From: an uncultured Anaeromyxobacter sp.
GTDB taxonomy: Bacteria; Myxococcota; Myxococcia; Myxococcales; Anaeromyxobacteraceae
Direction of reading: 5' to 3'
Length of the DNA: 58,850 bases
Assembly: GCA_903855945.1 (NCBI GenBank)
Contig: CAIOAK010000114.1
Span: 1 to 58,850 of the forward strand
Position numbers and translations under genes: made by a program. Positions 34,247 to 42,547 of this stretch are shown piece after piece (within the stretch, counting starts at the first letter, position 1; each line of letters starts with the position of its first letter). Under the pieces are notes generated by a model. That model was not told the origin of the DNA and did not search any database. It saw only the letters and a program-made list of their open reading frames with translations.

Positions 34247-35323
34247 ATGCCGCAGCTCGAACGGGAGATCGTCGACCGCGCCCTGCGGTGGTGCGCCGAG
34301 TCCGGCCGCCCCGTCCGGGAGGATCTCGTCCGGCGCACGCTCGAACCGCTGGGATGGGACGAGCTCCTCGCCGTGAAGGCGGTCCTCGCGGATCCGCCGC
34401 CGGGAAGCGACCTTTCGCCGGCGGACCTGCTCGCGCTCGCCCGCGGAACCGTGGTTCCCGCCGCTGCAACGAAGCTTCCGCGCGCGAGCCGGCGGGCGCC
34501 CGCGCGCGAGTCCCGCACGGCGCGCGGGCCCTCCGGCCCCCGGATCCGGCGCGTCCGCGACCGGGTGGAGGCCGTCCCCAGCTCGCCGGCTGCCCTCCCG
34601 CCGATCGAGCTCCTCTTCCAGGAGGCCGGACGCTCCACCCTCGGCAGGATGGTCCGGCGCAGGGGCGCCAACCGGGCCGGCCTGCTCGGCGAGCTGGCCA
34701 CCGGCTGGGCGGCCGGGAGCGCACCCCCGTCCGATGCGGACCTGGACCGGCTGCTCGCGCACCACGGGATGGCGCGGGGCTTCGCGGAGCGGGAGCGGGC
34801 CCTCCTCCTGCACGCCTTCCGCAAGTTCGGCGGGGTGACGCCGCGGGTCGCCCGCGCGCTCGGCGCGCAGGTCGCGGACCTCCGGGCCGCCATCGCCCGG
34901 CTCGAGCTGGGTGCCGCCATCGAGGCCATCCGGGATGCCCGCCGCAAGGGGCTCGATCGCAAGGGCACCCTGGCCGAGCGGGCCCGCCTCCTCGACGAGG
35001 AGGAGGAGACGCTCGCAGACCTCGGGCTTCTCCCGGGTTTCGAGGCCGACCTCCGCCGGAGGCTGCCCGAGCACCTCCGTGCGCTCGCCGGTGGCGGCCG
35101 CCCACCCAGCGCGGCCGACCTGGGGCGCAGCCTGTCCCTGTCCCGGAGCGCCGTCGATCGGCTCGTCGCGCGCTTCACCCTTCCGCTGCGCCCCGCACCG
35201 CCCGAGCGACCCGGCCGGCGCGAGGGGCGCCCGCCCCGTCCCGGCGCTCCCCGTCCCGGCGCTCCCCGTCCCGGCGCTCCCCGTCCCGGCGCTCCCGGAG
35301 CCCGGCGTCCCCGACGAACCTAG
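34247..35323 (+). CDS. Hypothetical protein with C-terminal PRPGA repeats
   Basis: A 358-residue protein I do not recognise. Residues 1-75 and 115-300 are helical and charged. A low-complexity linker lies at ~75-115. The C-terminus has four perfect PRPGA repeats encoded by a 15-bp tandem repeat, followed by an Arg-rich end. Residues ~282-310 (SAADLGRSLSLSRSAVDRLVARF) look like a helix-turn-helix, so nucleic-acid binding is possible but unproven. The ATG has no clear Shine-Dalgarno. It lies 6 bp before the FmdB-like gene on the same strand. Confidence 0.55.
   Translation: MPQLEREIVDRALRWCAESGRPVREDLVRRTLEPLGWDELLAVKAVLADPPPGSDLSPADLLALARGTVVPAAATKLPRASRRAPARESRTARGPSGPRIRRVRDRVEAVPSSPAALPPIELLFQEAGRSTLGRMVRRRGANRAGLLGELATGWAAGSAPPSDADLDRLLAHHGMARGFAERERALLLHAFRKFGGVTPRVARALGAQVADLRAAIARLELGAAIEAIRDARRKGLDRKGTLAERARLLDEEEETLADLGLLPGFEADLRRRLPEHLRALAGGGRPPSAADLGRSLSLSRSAVDRLVARFTLPLRPAPPERPGRREGRPPRPGAPRPGAPRPGAPRPGAPGARRPRRT
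35235..35294. repeat. 15-bp tandem repeat, four perfect copies
   Basis: CCCGTCCCGGCGCTC is repeated at 35235, 35250, 35265 and 35280 without a mismatch. It lies in the coding sequence for the PRPGA repeats. Identical copies suggest recent slippage, so copy number may vary between isolates. Confidence 0.85.
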
Positions 35324-35329
35324 GACCCC

Positions 35330-35704
35330 ATGCCCATCTACGAGTACCTCTGCGAAAATTGCGGGAAGGTGAACGAGCGGCTGCAGAAGGTCGGCGACCG
35401 ACCTCCAGCGCGCTGCGATGAATGCGGCGGCCGCAAGCTCGCCAAGCTCGTGTCCCGCAGCGCCTTCCAGCTCAAGGGGGGCGGCTGGTACTCGGACCTC
35501 TACGCCTCGAAGAAGAAGGAGGCCCCCGCCGCCGAGGGATCGGCGACGCCTCCGCCCGCGAAGGGGGACGCAGCGGCGAGCCCCGCGCCGGCCGAGAAGG
35601 CGAAGGAGACCAAGGACGCGAAGGAGGCGAAGCCCGCCTCCGCGCCGGCGCCGGCATCGGGCGCCGGGGAGAAGAAGAAGGATCGAAAGAAGGCGGGCAC
35701 GTAA
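35330..35704 (+). CDS. FmdB-family zinc ribbon protein
   Basis: A 124-residue protein. The N-terminal zinc ribbon (MPIYEYLCENCGKVNE, then CDECGGRKLAKLVSRSAFQLKGGGWYSD) is the FmdB/YcjD-type domain. The last ~60 residues are a Lys/Ala/Pro-rich, positively charged and probably disordered tail. FmdB was first proposed as a regulator in methanogens; in most bacteria its role is unknown. Start ATG after AGGACCCC, 6 bp after the preceding gene. Confidence 0.8.
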   Translation: MPIYEYLCENCGKVNERLQKVGDRPPARCDECGGRKLAKLVSRSAFQLKGGGWYSDLYASKKKEAPAAEGSATPPPAKGDAAASPAPAEKAKETKDAKEAKPASAPAPASGAGEKKKDRKKAGT

Positions 35705-35732
35705 CCCGCCTCCTCCCCGGTGGACCGGAAGC

Positions 35733-36095
35733 CTACTTGGGCTTCGGGATCGGCTTGCCCTTCTCGAAGGTGGCGCCGTCGCCGAACTTTCCGACGATCG
35801 CCTTCTTCGTCTTCAGGCCGGTCTGCTCGATGACGAAGTTCGGAACGCGGCGGGCGCGCCGATCGGCGATCCACTTCTCGAGCTCGGGCCGGGGCCCGGC
35901 GCTTCCGCGACGGGCGCGCTGCTTGCCGCGCTTCCCGACCGCACGGGCCACGCTGGCCTTCAACTCCTCGTCGATGCGCGTGGCGAGGATATCGGAGATT
36001 GCACGCGAGATTCCCGCAGAGGCCCGCTCAACAACGGCCTCGACGGCCTGGAGAATGATCTCCTCTGCGCTTGCACGACCGCCTTTACGGGCCAT
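35733..36095 (-). CDS. Small basic conserved hypothetical protein
   Basis: A 120-residue strongly basic protein (MARKGGRASAEEIILQAVEAVVERASAGIS, later ADRRARRVPNFVIEQTGLKTKKAIVGKFG). From memory, similar proteins occur in myxobacterial genomes without known function. A helical N-terminal half and a basic Arg-rich middle with a C-terminal GKPIPKPK motif suggest nucleic-acid contact. AGAGGT upstream of the ATG at 36095 supports the start. The ~120 bp before it are AT-rich relative to surroundings. Confidence 0.6.
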   Translation of the reverse strand: MARKGGRASAEEIILQAVEAVVERASAGISRAISDILATRIDEELKASVARAVGKRGKQRARRGSAGPRPELEKWIADRRARRVPNFVIEQTGLKTKKAIVGKFGDGATFEKGKPIPKPK

Positions 36096-36213
36096 TCATT
36101 TACCTCTGGGAAATATGGAACCAGGTTGATCCCGGCAATCATTCGATTGAGCGAGTGAATACAGCAATATTACTCATTGCACAAACCGAATCGGATCCGC
36201 TAGGTTCCCCGCG

Positions 36214-36296
36214 GGCCCTCTGGCGAAACGGTAGACGCGCTCGACTCAAAATCGAGTGGGGTCGCCCCCATCCCGGTTCGAGTCCGGGGAGGGCCA
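36214..36296 (+). tRNA. tRNA-Leu(CAA)
   Basis: An 83-nt class II tRNA. Acceptor arms are GGCCCTC and GAGGGCC with discriminator A. The anticodon stem CTCGA/TCGAG holds a loop with CAA, which reads UUG. A variable arm (GGGGTCGCCCCC) fits Leu. The 3' CCA is not encoded (TTT follows). A weak promoter candidate is TTGCAC followed after 18 bp by TAGGTT at 36201-36206. Confidence 0.95.
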
Positions 36297-36365
36297 TTTC
36301 CGCTTGCGGGTGCCCCGACCCGCCGTGTATCCATCGCGCTCCGGTATCCCCGGATCGGAGTCGAC

Positions 36366-37097
36366 ATGTACAACCTGCTCATCAGCCTGGCCGCGGGACT
36401 CGTCGTCACCCTGGCGGTTCTGCTCGGCACGAATCTCGGGTGGGTCGGTTCGATCCTGCCGGGGCTGCTCGTGATCACCGCCACCTACTTCCTGCTCGCG
36501 CGGCGCACCTGGAAGAAGCTCGAGGCGCTCATGGGCGAGGTCCAGAAGGAACTCCTCGCCCAGAAGTTCGACCGGGCCCTCCAGACCCTGCAGGGCGGCT
36601 TCGTGCTCGGCCCCTGGCAGTTCCTCGTCGCCTCCCAGCTCCACTCCCAGATCGGCGTGCTCCGCTACGTCCGCCAGGACTTCGACGGCGCCCGGCCCCA
36701 TCTGGAGAAGAGCTTCTCCCGCCACGGCACGGCGCGCGCCATGCTGGCGCTCACGCGCTACCGGAAGAAGGACCTCGAGGGGATGCGCAAGCTCTTCGAC
36801 GAGGCGGCCAAGGACAACAAGAAGGACGGCCTCGTCTTCGCCGCCTGGGCGTGGGTCGAGGAGAAGGAGGGCAACCACGACCGGGCCATCGCCGTGCTGG
36901 CCCGCGGCCTCAAGGCCAACCCCTCGGACGAGAAGCTGAAGGCCGCTGCCCAGGCCCTGCAGAACGACAAGCGGCTCAAGCTGGGAAAGATCTACGGCGA
37001 GCAGTGGTGGCAGTTTCACCTGGAGCAGATGCCCGGGCAGATGATGGCCCCGGGCGGCGGCCGCGGTGGCCGCCGGGTGATCTACCAGCGCCGCTGA
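36366..37097 (+). CDS. Membrane-anchored TPR-like protein
   Basis: A 243-residue protein. Two hydrophobic segments (residues ~4-20 and ~26-46) form an N-terminal anchor. Residues ~50-215 show TPR-like helices (FDRALQTLQGGF, ARPHLEKSF, HDRAIAVLARGLKANPSDEKLKAAAQAL). The last ~30 residues are Gly/Arg/Met-rich and low complexity. It would act as a cytoplasmic scaffold. GGAG five bases before the ATG supports the start. It follows tRNA-Leu by 69 bp and converges on the dCMP deaminase. Partner unknown. Confidence 0.65.
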   Translation: MYNLLISLAAGLVVTLAVLLGTNLGWVGSILPGLLVITATYFLLARRTWKKLEALMGEVQKELLAQKFDRALQTLQGGFVLGPWQFLVASQLHSQIGVLRYVRQDFDGARPHLEKSFSRHGTARAMLALTRYRKKDLEGMRKLFDEAAKDNKKDGLVFAAWAWVEEKEGNHDRAIAVLARGLKANPSDEKLKAAAQALQNDKRLKLGKIYGEQWWQFHLEQMPGQMMAPGGGRGGRRVIYQRR

Positions 37098-37104
37098 GCC
37101 GGCA

Positions 37105-37584
37105 CTACGTCACCGAGCGGGCGGTCCCGGTATCGGGCGGCTCCAGGTCGGGGCGCGCCGGCACGGAGAGCTCCACCAGCTCGATGCCGATCCGCTTCGC
37201 GTGCTCGAAGATCCGCTCGTCCCGGTAGAACTCCCCGAAGACGATGCGGCGCGCGCCGGAGTTCGCGATCAGCTTGAAGCAGGGCCAGCAGGGGGAGGCG
37301 GTGGTGTAGATGGTGGCACCGTCGATGCCCACCCCGTTCTTGGCCGCCTGGATGATGGCGTTGGCCTCGGCGTGGACGGTGCGCACGCAGTGGCCGTCCT
37401 CCATCATGTGCCCGTCCTCGCTGCAGTGCCCGTGCCCGCGGATCGACCCGTTGTAGCCGGTCGAGAGGAGCGTCCGGTCCCGGACCAGGACCGCGCCCAC
37501 GTGCTTGCGGTCGCAGGTGGCCCGCGTGGCCACCATGCGCGCGATGTTCATGAAGTACTCGTCCCAGCTGGCGCGCCGATCCAT
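37105..37584 (-). CDS. Deoxycytidylate deaminase (ComEB-like)
   Basis: A 159-residue zinc-dependent deaminase. HAEAN (H71, E73) and SPCWPC (C99, C102) are the zinc and catalytic motifs. Leading residues MDRRASWDEYFMNIARMVATRATCDRKHVGAVLVRD match the dCMP deaminase/ComEB group, which converts dCMP to dUMP for dTMP synthesis. The long loop with CSEDGHMMEDGHC has two further cysteines that could form a second zinc site. The ATG at 37584 is followed by the normal family start. It is divergent from the second Hsp70 gene. Confidence 0.88.
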   Translation of the reverse strand: MDRRASWDEYFMNIARMVATRATCDRKHVGAVLVRDRTLLSTGYNGSIRGHGHCSEDGHMMEDGHCVRTVHAEANAIIQAAKNGVGIDGATIYTTASPCWPCFKLIANSGARRIVFGEFYRDERIFEHAKRIGIELVELSVPARPDLEPPDTGTARSVT

Positions 37585-37713
37585 CCATCCCTCCCGCGGG
37601 GGGCGCACCGGAAGGGCGAGCCCGGAGGACATCGTACCGCAGCTCCCCGTTCCGGAGGACCGCCCCGCGCCGATTTCACGGAGGACGCCGACGTGGTGTA
37701 GCCTCCGGACGGC

Positions 37714-39243
37714 TTGGAAGATCCCTCCCGCGACACGATCATCGGCATCGACCTGGGGACCACCAACTCGTGCGCCGCCGTGGCCGGTGAGGAGGGAACC
37801 GTCCGGCTCATCCCCTACAAGGGCGGGGATTTCATCATCCCCTCCATCTTCGCCATCGACGACAAGGGGCACGAGCTCATCGGCCACGAGGCGAAGCGGC
37901 AGTGGCAGCTCAATCCGCGCAACACGCTCTACGCCACGAAGCGGCTCATCGGGCGCTCCCCGATGGACGACGTGGTGGAGTCGGTCCAGCGGTCGGTCCA
38001 GTACCGGGTCCACGCCGGCGCCCGGAACGACGTGGAGCTCGACTGCCAGGGCCGGTCCTTCCAGGTCTCGGAGGTGGCCTCCCGGATCCTGGGGAAGATC
38101 CGCGACGTGGCCTCCGACCACCTGGGCTTCCGGGTGGAGCGCGCGGTGGTCACGGTCCCCGCCTACTTCACGGACCGGCAACGACAGGCCGTGAAGGAGG
38201 CCGGGCGACTCGTGGGGCTGGAGGTGGTTCGGGTCCTGAACGAGCCGACCGCCGCGGCGCTCGCCTACGGGCTCGGCAAGCACCTGAAGGAGCAGGTGCT
38301 CGTCTACGACCTCGGGGGCGGGACCTTCGACGTCTCCATCATCGACATCCGCGACCGGGTCTTCGAGGTGAAGGCCACCGGCGGGGACATCTTCCTGGGC
38401 GGGATCGACTTCGACAACGCGATGATCGCCTACGTGCTCGCCGACTTCCGCCGGCGGCACGGCGTGGACCTCGCCACCGACCCGGTGGCCATGCAACGGG
38501 TGAAGGACCTGGCGGAGCGAACCAAGGTCGATCTGTCCTCCCGCGACGCCGTCCCCTTCTCGATCCCCTTCATCACCATGACCCCGCAGGGGCAACCGCT
38601 CAGCATCGACATGCGGTTCGACCGGGCCACCCTGGAGCAACTCACCGAGCCCCTCATCGATCGAACGCTGGAGATCCTGGTCCGGGTGCTCTCCGACGCC
38701 GGGCTGAAGCCCGAGGAGATCGATCGGGTGATGCTCGTCGGGGGGCAGACCCGCATGCCCGCCATCCAGGAGCGACTCACCGCCTTCTTCGGCCGCCCGC
38801 CCTCCAAGGGGGTCCACCCCGACGAGGCGGTGGCCATCGGCGCGGCGCTCTACGGCTGGTCCCTCTCCGCCGGAGGGGACCGGCAACTGCAGCTTCTCGA
38901 CGTCATCCCCATGGCCATCGGAATCGAGCAGGCCGGCGGGGAAACCCACGTCGTCTTCGGCCGCAACGCCTCCATCCCCAACGCCAGGGCCATCGAGGCC
39001 ACGAGTTCCCACGACGGCCAGACCGAGCTCGTGCTCCGGATGGTCCAGGGGGACCACCCGGAGGCGGCCCGGAACGAGGTCCTGGGCGAGTTCACCTTCG
39101 GCGGGGTCCGCCCCTGCCCCGCCGGTGAGGTCCGGCTGGAGGTGATCTTCGACGTGAACGTGGAGGGGATCCTCTCCCTCCACGTGCGCGATCGGGATAC
39201 CGGCCGCGAGATGAAGTCGACGGTGCGCATCACCCGGTCGTGA
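37714..39243 (+). CDS. Second Hsp70/DnaK-family protein lacking the C-terminal lid
   Basis: A 509-residue Hsp70. The ATPase domain is complete ([39 protein letters not shown]) and linker-region [14 protein letters not shown] is present. The beta-sandwich substrate domain ends [16 protein letters not shown], after which DnaK would continue for ~130 lid residues. Such lidless Hsp70 proteins may work on a narrower set of clients or with other partners. The TTG at 37714 is used; the Shine-Dalgarno is weak. No J-protein gene is adjacent. It lies between dCMP deaminase and clpX. Confidence 0.88.
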   Translation: MEDPSRDTIIGIDLGTTNSCAAVAGEEGTVRLIPYKGGDFIIPSIFAIDDKGHELIGHEAKRQWQLNPRNTLYATKRLIGRSPMDDVVESVQRSVQYRVHAGARNDVELDCQGRSFQVSEVASRILGKIRDVASDHLGFRVERAVVTVPAYFTDRQRQAVKEAGRLVGLEVVRVLNEPTAAALAYGLGKHLKEQVLVYDLGGGTFDVSIIDIRDRVFEVKATGGDIFLGGIDFDNAMIAYVLADFRRRHGVDLATDPVAMQRVKDLAERTKVDLSSRDAVPFSIPFITMTPQGQPLSIDMRFDRATLEQLTEPLIDRTLEILVRVLSDAGLKPEEIDRVMLVGGQTRMPAIQERLTAFFGRPPSKGVHPDEAVAIGAALYGWSLSAGGDRQLQLLDVIPMAIGIEQAGGETHVVFGRNASIPNARAIEATSSHDGQTELVLRMVQGDHPEAARNEVLGEFTFGGVRPCPAGEVRLEVIFDVNVEGILSLHVRDRDTGREMKSTVRITRS

Positions 39244-39244
39244 C

Positions 39245-39260
39245 CGCCTCGGCGGAGGCG
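39245..39260. terminator. Short hairpin between two convergent genes
   Basis: CGCCTC and GAGGCG pair around a 4-base loop in the 27 bp between the second Hsp70 and clpX. No T-run follows on either strand, so it is at best a weak bidirectional terminator. Confidence 0.35.
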
Positions 39261-39270
39261 ATCCGGGGCG

Positions 39271-40551
39271 CTACGCCGACTTCTTCTCCTTCTCGAAGGA
39301 GAGCAGCGGCGCCTCGCGGCGCAGGATCACCCCATCGGTGATCCGGCACTCCTTCACGCCCTCCCGGTAGGGGACGTCGTACATGATGTCGAGCATGGAC
39401 TGCTCCAGGATCGACCGCAGGCCACGTGCCCCGGACTTGCGCCGCATCGCCTCGCGCGCGGTGGCCCGCAGCGCCTCCTTCGTGAAGGAGAGCTTCACCT
39501 TCTCGAGCTCGAAGAGCTTCTGGTACTGCTTCACGAGGGCGTTCTTCGGCTGGGTGAGGATGGTGACGAGGTCGTCCTCGGTCAGCTCGGACAGGGTGGC
39601 GATGATGGGGATTCGCCCCACGAACTCCGGGATCATCCCGAACTTCACGAGATCCTGGGCCTCGATGTGGGAGAGCAGCTCGCCGAGGGAGGCGCCGTCG
39701 CGGCTGTCGATGCGCGCGCCGAAGCCGAGCCCCTTCACCCCCACCCTCCGGCGGATGGCCTGCTCGATGCCGCAGAAGGCCCCGCCCACGATGAAGAGGA
39801 TGTTGGAGGTGTCGACCTGGATCGACTCCTGCTGGTTGTACTTCTTGCCGCCGCGCGGGGTGACGCTGGCACGCGTCCCCTCCACGACCTTGAGGAGCGC
39901 CTGCTGGACCCCCTCGCCGCCGACGTCGCGCGTGGCGGACGGGGAGTCGCCCTTGCGGGCGATCTTGTCGATCTCGTCGATGTAGACGATTCCCCGGGAG
40001 GCCTTCTCCACGTCGTAGTCGGCGTTGTGGAGCAGGTTCTGGATGATGTTCTCGACGTCCTCGCCCACGTAGCCGGCCTCGGTGAGGCTGGTGGCGTCGG
40101 CGATGGTGAAGGGCACGTTGAGGAATCGGGCCAGCGACTGTGCGAGCAGGGTCTTGCCGGCGCCGGTGGGCCCGATGAGCAGGATGTTCGACTTCTGCAG
40201 CTCCACCTCGTCGGGGACGCGGGCGGCGCCGGGGCGCTGTCCTCGGGGTGCCTTCCGGGAGTGGATTCGCTTGTAGTGGTTGTAGACCGCCACCGCGAGG
40301 ACCTTCTTGGCCCGGTCCTGGCCGACCACGTAGTCGTCGAGGAAGGCCTTCACCTCTGCCGGCGTGGGAAGCGAGACGGGCGGGCGCCCCTCCTCCCGGT
40401 CCCCCTCCTCGGCGATGATGTCGTTGCAGAGGCGGATGCACTCGTCGCAGATGTAGACGGTGGGGCCGGCGATGAGCTTGCGCACGTCGCGCTGCCCCTT
40501 GCCGCAGAACGAGCAGGAAAGGCTCCCGTGATGTGGATCTTTGCGGCTCAA
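39271..40551 (-). CDS. clpX: ATP-dependent Clp protease ATP-binding subunit ClpX
   Basis: A 426-residue AAA+ unfoldase. The N-terminal zinc-binding domain has C13, C16, C35 and C38 ([17 protein letters not shown]). Walker A is GPTGAGKT, Walker [12 protein letters not shown], followed by [18 protein letters not shown] and a sensor-2 GARGLR. The IGF-type ClpP loop is represented by GFGARIDSR, somewhat altered in that LGF replaces IGF. The TTG at 40551 gives a normal N-terminus and follows AGAGGG. The ATG at 40608 lies upstream of the predicted -10. clpP is not in the window. Confidence 0.93.
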   Translation of the reverse strand: MSRKDPHHGSLSCSFCGKGQRDVRKLIAGPTVYICDECIRLCNDIIAEEGDREEGRPPVSLPTPAEVKAFLDDYVVGQDRAKKVLAVAVYNHYKRIHSRKAPRGQRPGAARVPDEVELQKSNILLIGPTGAGKTLLAQSLARFLNVPFTIADATSLTEAGYVGEDVENIIQNLLHNADYDVEKASRGIVYIDEIDKIARKGDSPSATRDVGGEGVQQALLKVVEGTRASVTPRGGKKYNQQESIQVDTSNILFIVGGAFCGIEQAIRRRVGVKGLGFGARIDSRDGASLGELLSHIEAQDLVKFGMIPEFVGRIPIIATLSELTEDDLVTILTQPKNALVKQYQKLFELEKVKLSFTKEALRATAREAMRRKSGARGLRSILEQSMLDIMYDVPYREGVKECRITDGVILRREAPLLSFEKEKKSA

Positions 40552-40567
40552 TCGGCCCTCTCGGCGA

Positions 40568-40596
40568 AAGATACACCAGACCCCGCGGCTCCCCAA
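40568..40596 (-). promoter_or_regulatory. Possible clpX promoter
   Basis: On the minus strand TTGGGG (40591-40596) and TATCTT (40568-40573) are separated by 17 bp and lie just upstream of the clpX TTG start. The -10 has four of six consensus bases; the -35 is weak. Its position also argues against a start at the upstream ATG 40608. Confidence 0.4.
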
Positions 40597-40642
40597 GGAA
40601 CCCGGCACGCCAATCCTAACCGGCCCGGGGGCGGTTCGCCCG

Positions 40643-40746
40643 AGTGCCTCGACCCAGGCATGGTGATGTGACGAGAGCGCCGAGGCCGCCTGCCGCAGCG
40701 AGAGGACCGGCGCTCGCAGTCGTCAGTATGCCTGGGTCGGGGCACT
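40643..40746. repeat. REPIN/MITE-like element with 19-bp inverted ends
   Basis: A 104-bp segment whose ends form inverted repeats matching at 18 of 19 positions: AGTGCCTCGACCCAGGCAT at 40643-40661 and its reverse complement at 40728-40746. The similarity continues inward for ~14 more bases on each arm (TGA-containing, ending CGAG). Each arm matches the single element at 3764-3802. Two inverted REP-like units around a spacer is the REPIN layout. It lies between clpX and the gene 40745-41365, whose TAG stop is formed by its right end. Confidence 0.65.
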
Positions 40747-41365
40747 AGTCTCCCGCGAGCCGCTCCAGCGCCTCGGCCAGTTCCCGGGCGGAGCGTCGAA
40801 GCGCCGCCGGGATCTCCTTCTCCCCCTCGCAGGCCTCGGCGAGCCGCCGCGCCAGCGCGGAGATGCGGGCCAGCCGCTCCTCGGGATCGGCGGCCGGCGG
40901 TCGCGGCGGAGGGCCGAAGCGCTCGGCGATCCGGCGGCTCACGTCGGCCTTCCCCGCCTCCCCGTCGATCACCTCGGCGCGCATCTCGCCCCAGGCAGCC
41001 CGGTCCATGCGGCCGGCCGCCTCGGCGCGGGAGAGCACCTCGATCACCTCGAACGGGGGAGCGCTCCGGACGTCCCGCGCGCGCGCCAGTTCCGGCTCGT
41101 GACGCTCCAGGAATCCGTAGGAGAGGGCCAGCTTCTCGGCGGTGGCCCGGCGCAGGAAGAGCTCCTTCGTGCAGTACTCGTCGAAGCTCCCCCAGCCCCA
41201 CTCCTCCCACGCTCCCTCGGCGCGGACCTGCGCGAGCATGCGCCCCAGATCCACCCAGGAGGCCTTGAAGCGGCGTGCGCTCTCCAGCACCTTGCGCCGG
41301 AGCGAGCCCTCCGGCAGCTCGCCGATGCGGGCGTCCAGCTTCGAAACGGCTCCGCTGCTCCCCAC
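40745..41365 (-). CDS. Conserved hypothetical protein
   Basis: A 206-residue charged, mostly helical protein without a recognised domain or membrane segment. The N-terminal half has conserved-looking segments such as ESARRFKASWVDLGRMLAQVRAEGAWEEWGWGSFDEYCTKEL, then RRATAEKLALSYGFLERHEPE. The pattern, with an alternation of KLALSYGFL and an S-x-V-I-E-V-L region, resembles small DNA-associated proteins but no helix-turn-helix is clear. A Pro-rich linker at ~150-157 separates a C-terminal helical segment. It is monocistronic. Confidence 0.55.
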   Translation of the reverse strand: MGSSGAVSKLDARIGELPEGSLRRKVLESARRFKASWVDLGRMLAQVRAEGAWEEWGWGSFDEYCTKELFLRRATAEKLALSYGFLERHEPELARARDVRSAPPFEVIEVLSRAEAAGRMDRAAWGEMRAEVIDGEAGKADVSRRIAERFGPPPRPPAADPEERLARISALARRLAEACEGEKEIPAALRRSARELAEALERLAGD

Positions 41366-41438
41366 CGCTCCCTCCTCTCCGATTTCCCGGATCCGGCGCG
41401 ATGGCGCTGCGGACGCGGGCGTGCGAACGTAGCACGGC

Positions 41439-42227
41439 GTGGAGCGGCGACGGTATGCGATGCGGATCGCCTACGATGGAGGCGCGTTCCGGGGCTTCCA
41501 GCGCCAGCCCGGGCTGCCCACCGTCGAGGATGCGTTGCTCACGGCGATGCGGCCGCTCGGCATCGTGCCGCGCCTCGAGGTGGCGGCGCGTACCGACGCC
41601 GGCGTCCATGCCCTCGATCAGCTGGTGAGCTTCGGCGTGCGCGCCGAGATCGATCCCGAGGCGCTCCGGATCGCGGTGAACCTCGGTTCGCCCCCTGCCC
41701 TCTCCTGCCTGGATGCGTGGCGGGCGTCCCCCTCCTTCCACGCGCGGGCGAGCGCCGTGAGGCGGACCTACGGATACCTCGTCGGCACACCGATCCCCGC
41801 GGAGCTGGAGGGGCGCGCCTGGTCGCTCCCCGACGAGCGAGCCTTCCCGGGCGTTCCGGTTCGCGAGCTGGACGGGTCGGCCATCGGAGAGGCGCTCTCC
41901 TCCGCGGTCGGCGAGCACGACTTCGCCGGCTTCGCCCGTCCGGGGGAGCAGCGCGGGTCGGTCCGGACCCTTCTCCGGGCCGAGGTGGTGCGCGCCAGCT
42001 GGGCACCGCTCTGGATGCTCACCTTCGAGGGGCGCGGATTCCTCCGTGCCCAGGTCCGCAACCTGGTCGGGACGGCGGTCGCCGTCGGGCTGGGGCTCGC
42101 GCCCCCCTCCCTCGTCGCCGACATCCTGCGGGACCGGCAGCGGTACCGCGGTGTGAGGGCTCCGGCGTGGGGGCTCACCCTCCTTCGGGTGAGCTATCCC
42201 CCGGGAGCCCTCCCCGGATCAGGGTGA
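41439..42227 (+). CDS. truA: tRNA pseudouridine(38-40) synthase TruA
   Basis: A 262-residue pseudouridine synthase. The catalytic Asp is D53 in ARTDAGVHAL. Family segments include YDGGAFRGFQRQPG, VNLGSPPAL, FHARASAVRRTYGYLV and the C-terminal FEGRGFLRAQVRNLVGTAVAVG. It modifies positions 38-40 in the anticodon arm of several tRNAs. I used the GTG at 41439 as start; the ATG at 41460, with no better ribosome-binding site, would remove seven residues. It overlaps the convergent ribbon-helix-helix gene by 9 bp at the 3' end. Confidence 0.92.
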   Translation: MERRRYAMRIAYDGGAFRGFQRQPGLPTVEDALLTAMRPLGIVPRLEVAARTDAGVHALDQLVSFGVRAEIDPEALRIAVNLGSPPALSCLDAWRASPSFHARASAVRRTYGYLVGTPIPAELEGRAWSLPDERAFPGVPVRELDGSAIGEALSSAVGEHDFAGFARPGEQRGSVRTLLRAEVVRASWAPLWMLTFEGRGFLRAQVRNLVGTAVAVGLGLAPPSLVADILRDRQRYRGVRAPAWGLTLLRVSYPPGALPGSG

Positions 42228-42449
42228 GAGTTGCCCGCCGCCCGGGGCGCTGTCGCCGTACTTGAGGAGGAGGTCCGAGACCGCCTCGCGGAGGTAGTCG
42301 GACTGACGGATGCGGGTCGAACGGGCCAGCCGGCGAAGGCGGGTCGCCAGTTCGGGCGGGAGCCGGACGAGCATCGGCTCGAGTCTCGTCACGCTGGCCC
42401 CCATCATGGGGGGCGGGTTGAGCGGGCGGTTCATTTCGATGGATCGCAT
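42219..42449 (-). CDS. Ribbon-helix-helix DNA-binding protein
   Basis: A 76-residue protein from the ATG at 42449. The RHH fold is visible as a strand (EPMLVRLPPELATRLRRLARSTRIRQSDYLREAVSDLLLKYG), with the beta-strand near residues 24-30 and two helices after. The RHH group includes CopG/Arc-like repressors and toxin-antitoxin antitoxins; no toxin gene is adjacent. The longer frame from GTG 42485 is unlikely because the predicted transcript starts near there. It overlaps the truA 3' end. Confidence 0.7.
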   Translation of the reverse strand: MRSIEMNRPLNPPPMMGASVTRLEPMLVRLPPELATRLRRLARSTRIRQSDYLREAVSDLLLKYGDSAPGGGQLSP

Positions 42450-42485
42450 GTGGCGTTGGCCTCCGTATTCACTACGTTTGCCCAC

Positions 42486-42513
42486 ACGCTACCAGCCGAT
42501 ACCTATAAGTCAA
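42486..42513 (-). promoter_or_regulatory. Possible promoter of the ribbon-helix-helix gene
   Basis: On the minus strand, TTGACT (42508-42513) and TAGCGT (42486-42491) are separated by 16 bp in an AT-rich gap. The predicted transcription start would lie between the GTG 42485 and the ATG 42449. Confidence 0.4.
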
Positions 42514-42547
42514 AAAAATGCAAATTAGCCTGATTCCGAAAATCAGG
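42511..42547 (-). terminator. Intrinsic terminator at the end of larE
   Basis: A perfect 7-bp stem CCTGATT/AATCAGG around a 5-base loop (42529-42547) overlaps the larE stop codon. On the minus strand it is followed by CTAATTTGCATTTTTTTG, so a T-run closes the operon. Confidence 0.75.

Noticed and set aside
42219-42449. Toxin-antitoxin module based on the ribbon-helix-helix gene
   Set aside because: No toxin-like gene is adjacent; its neighbours are truA and larE.
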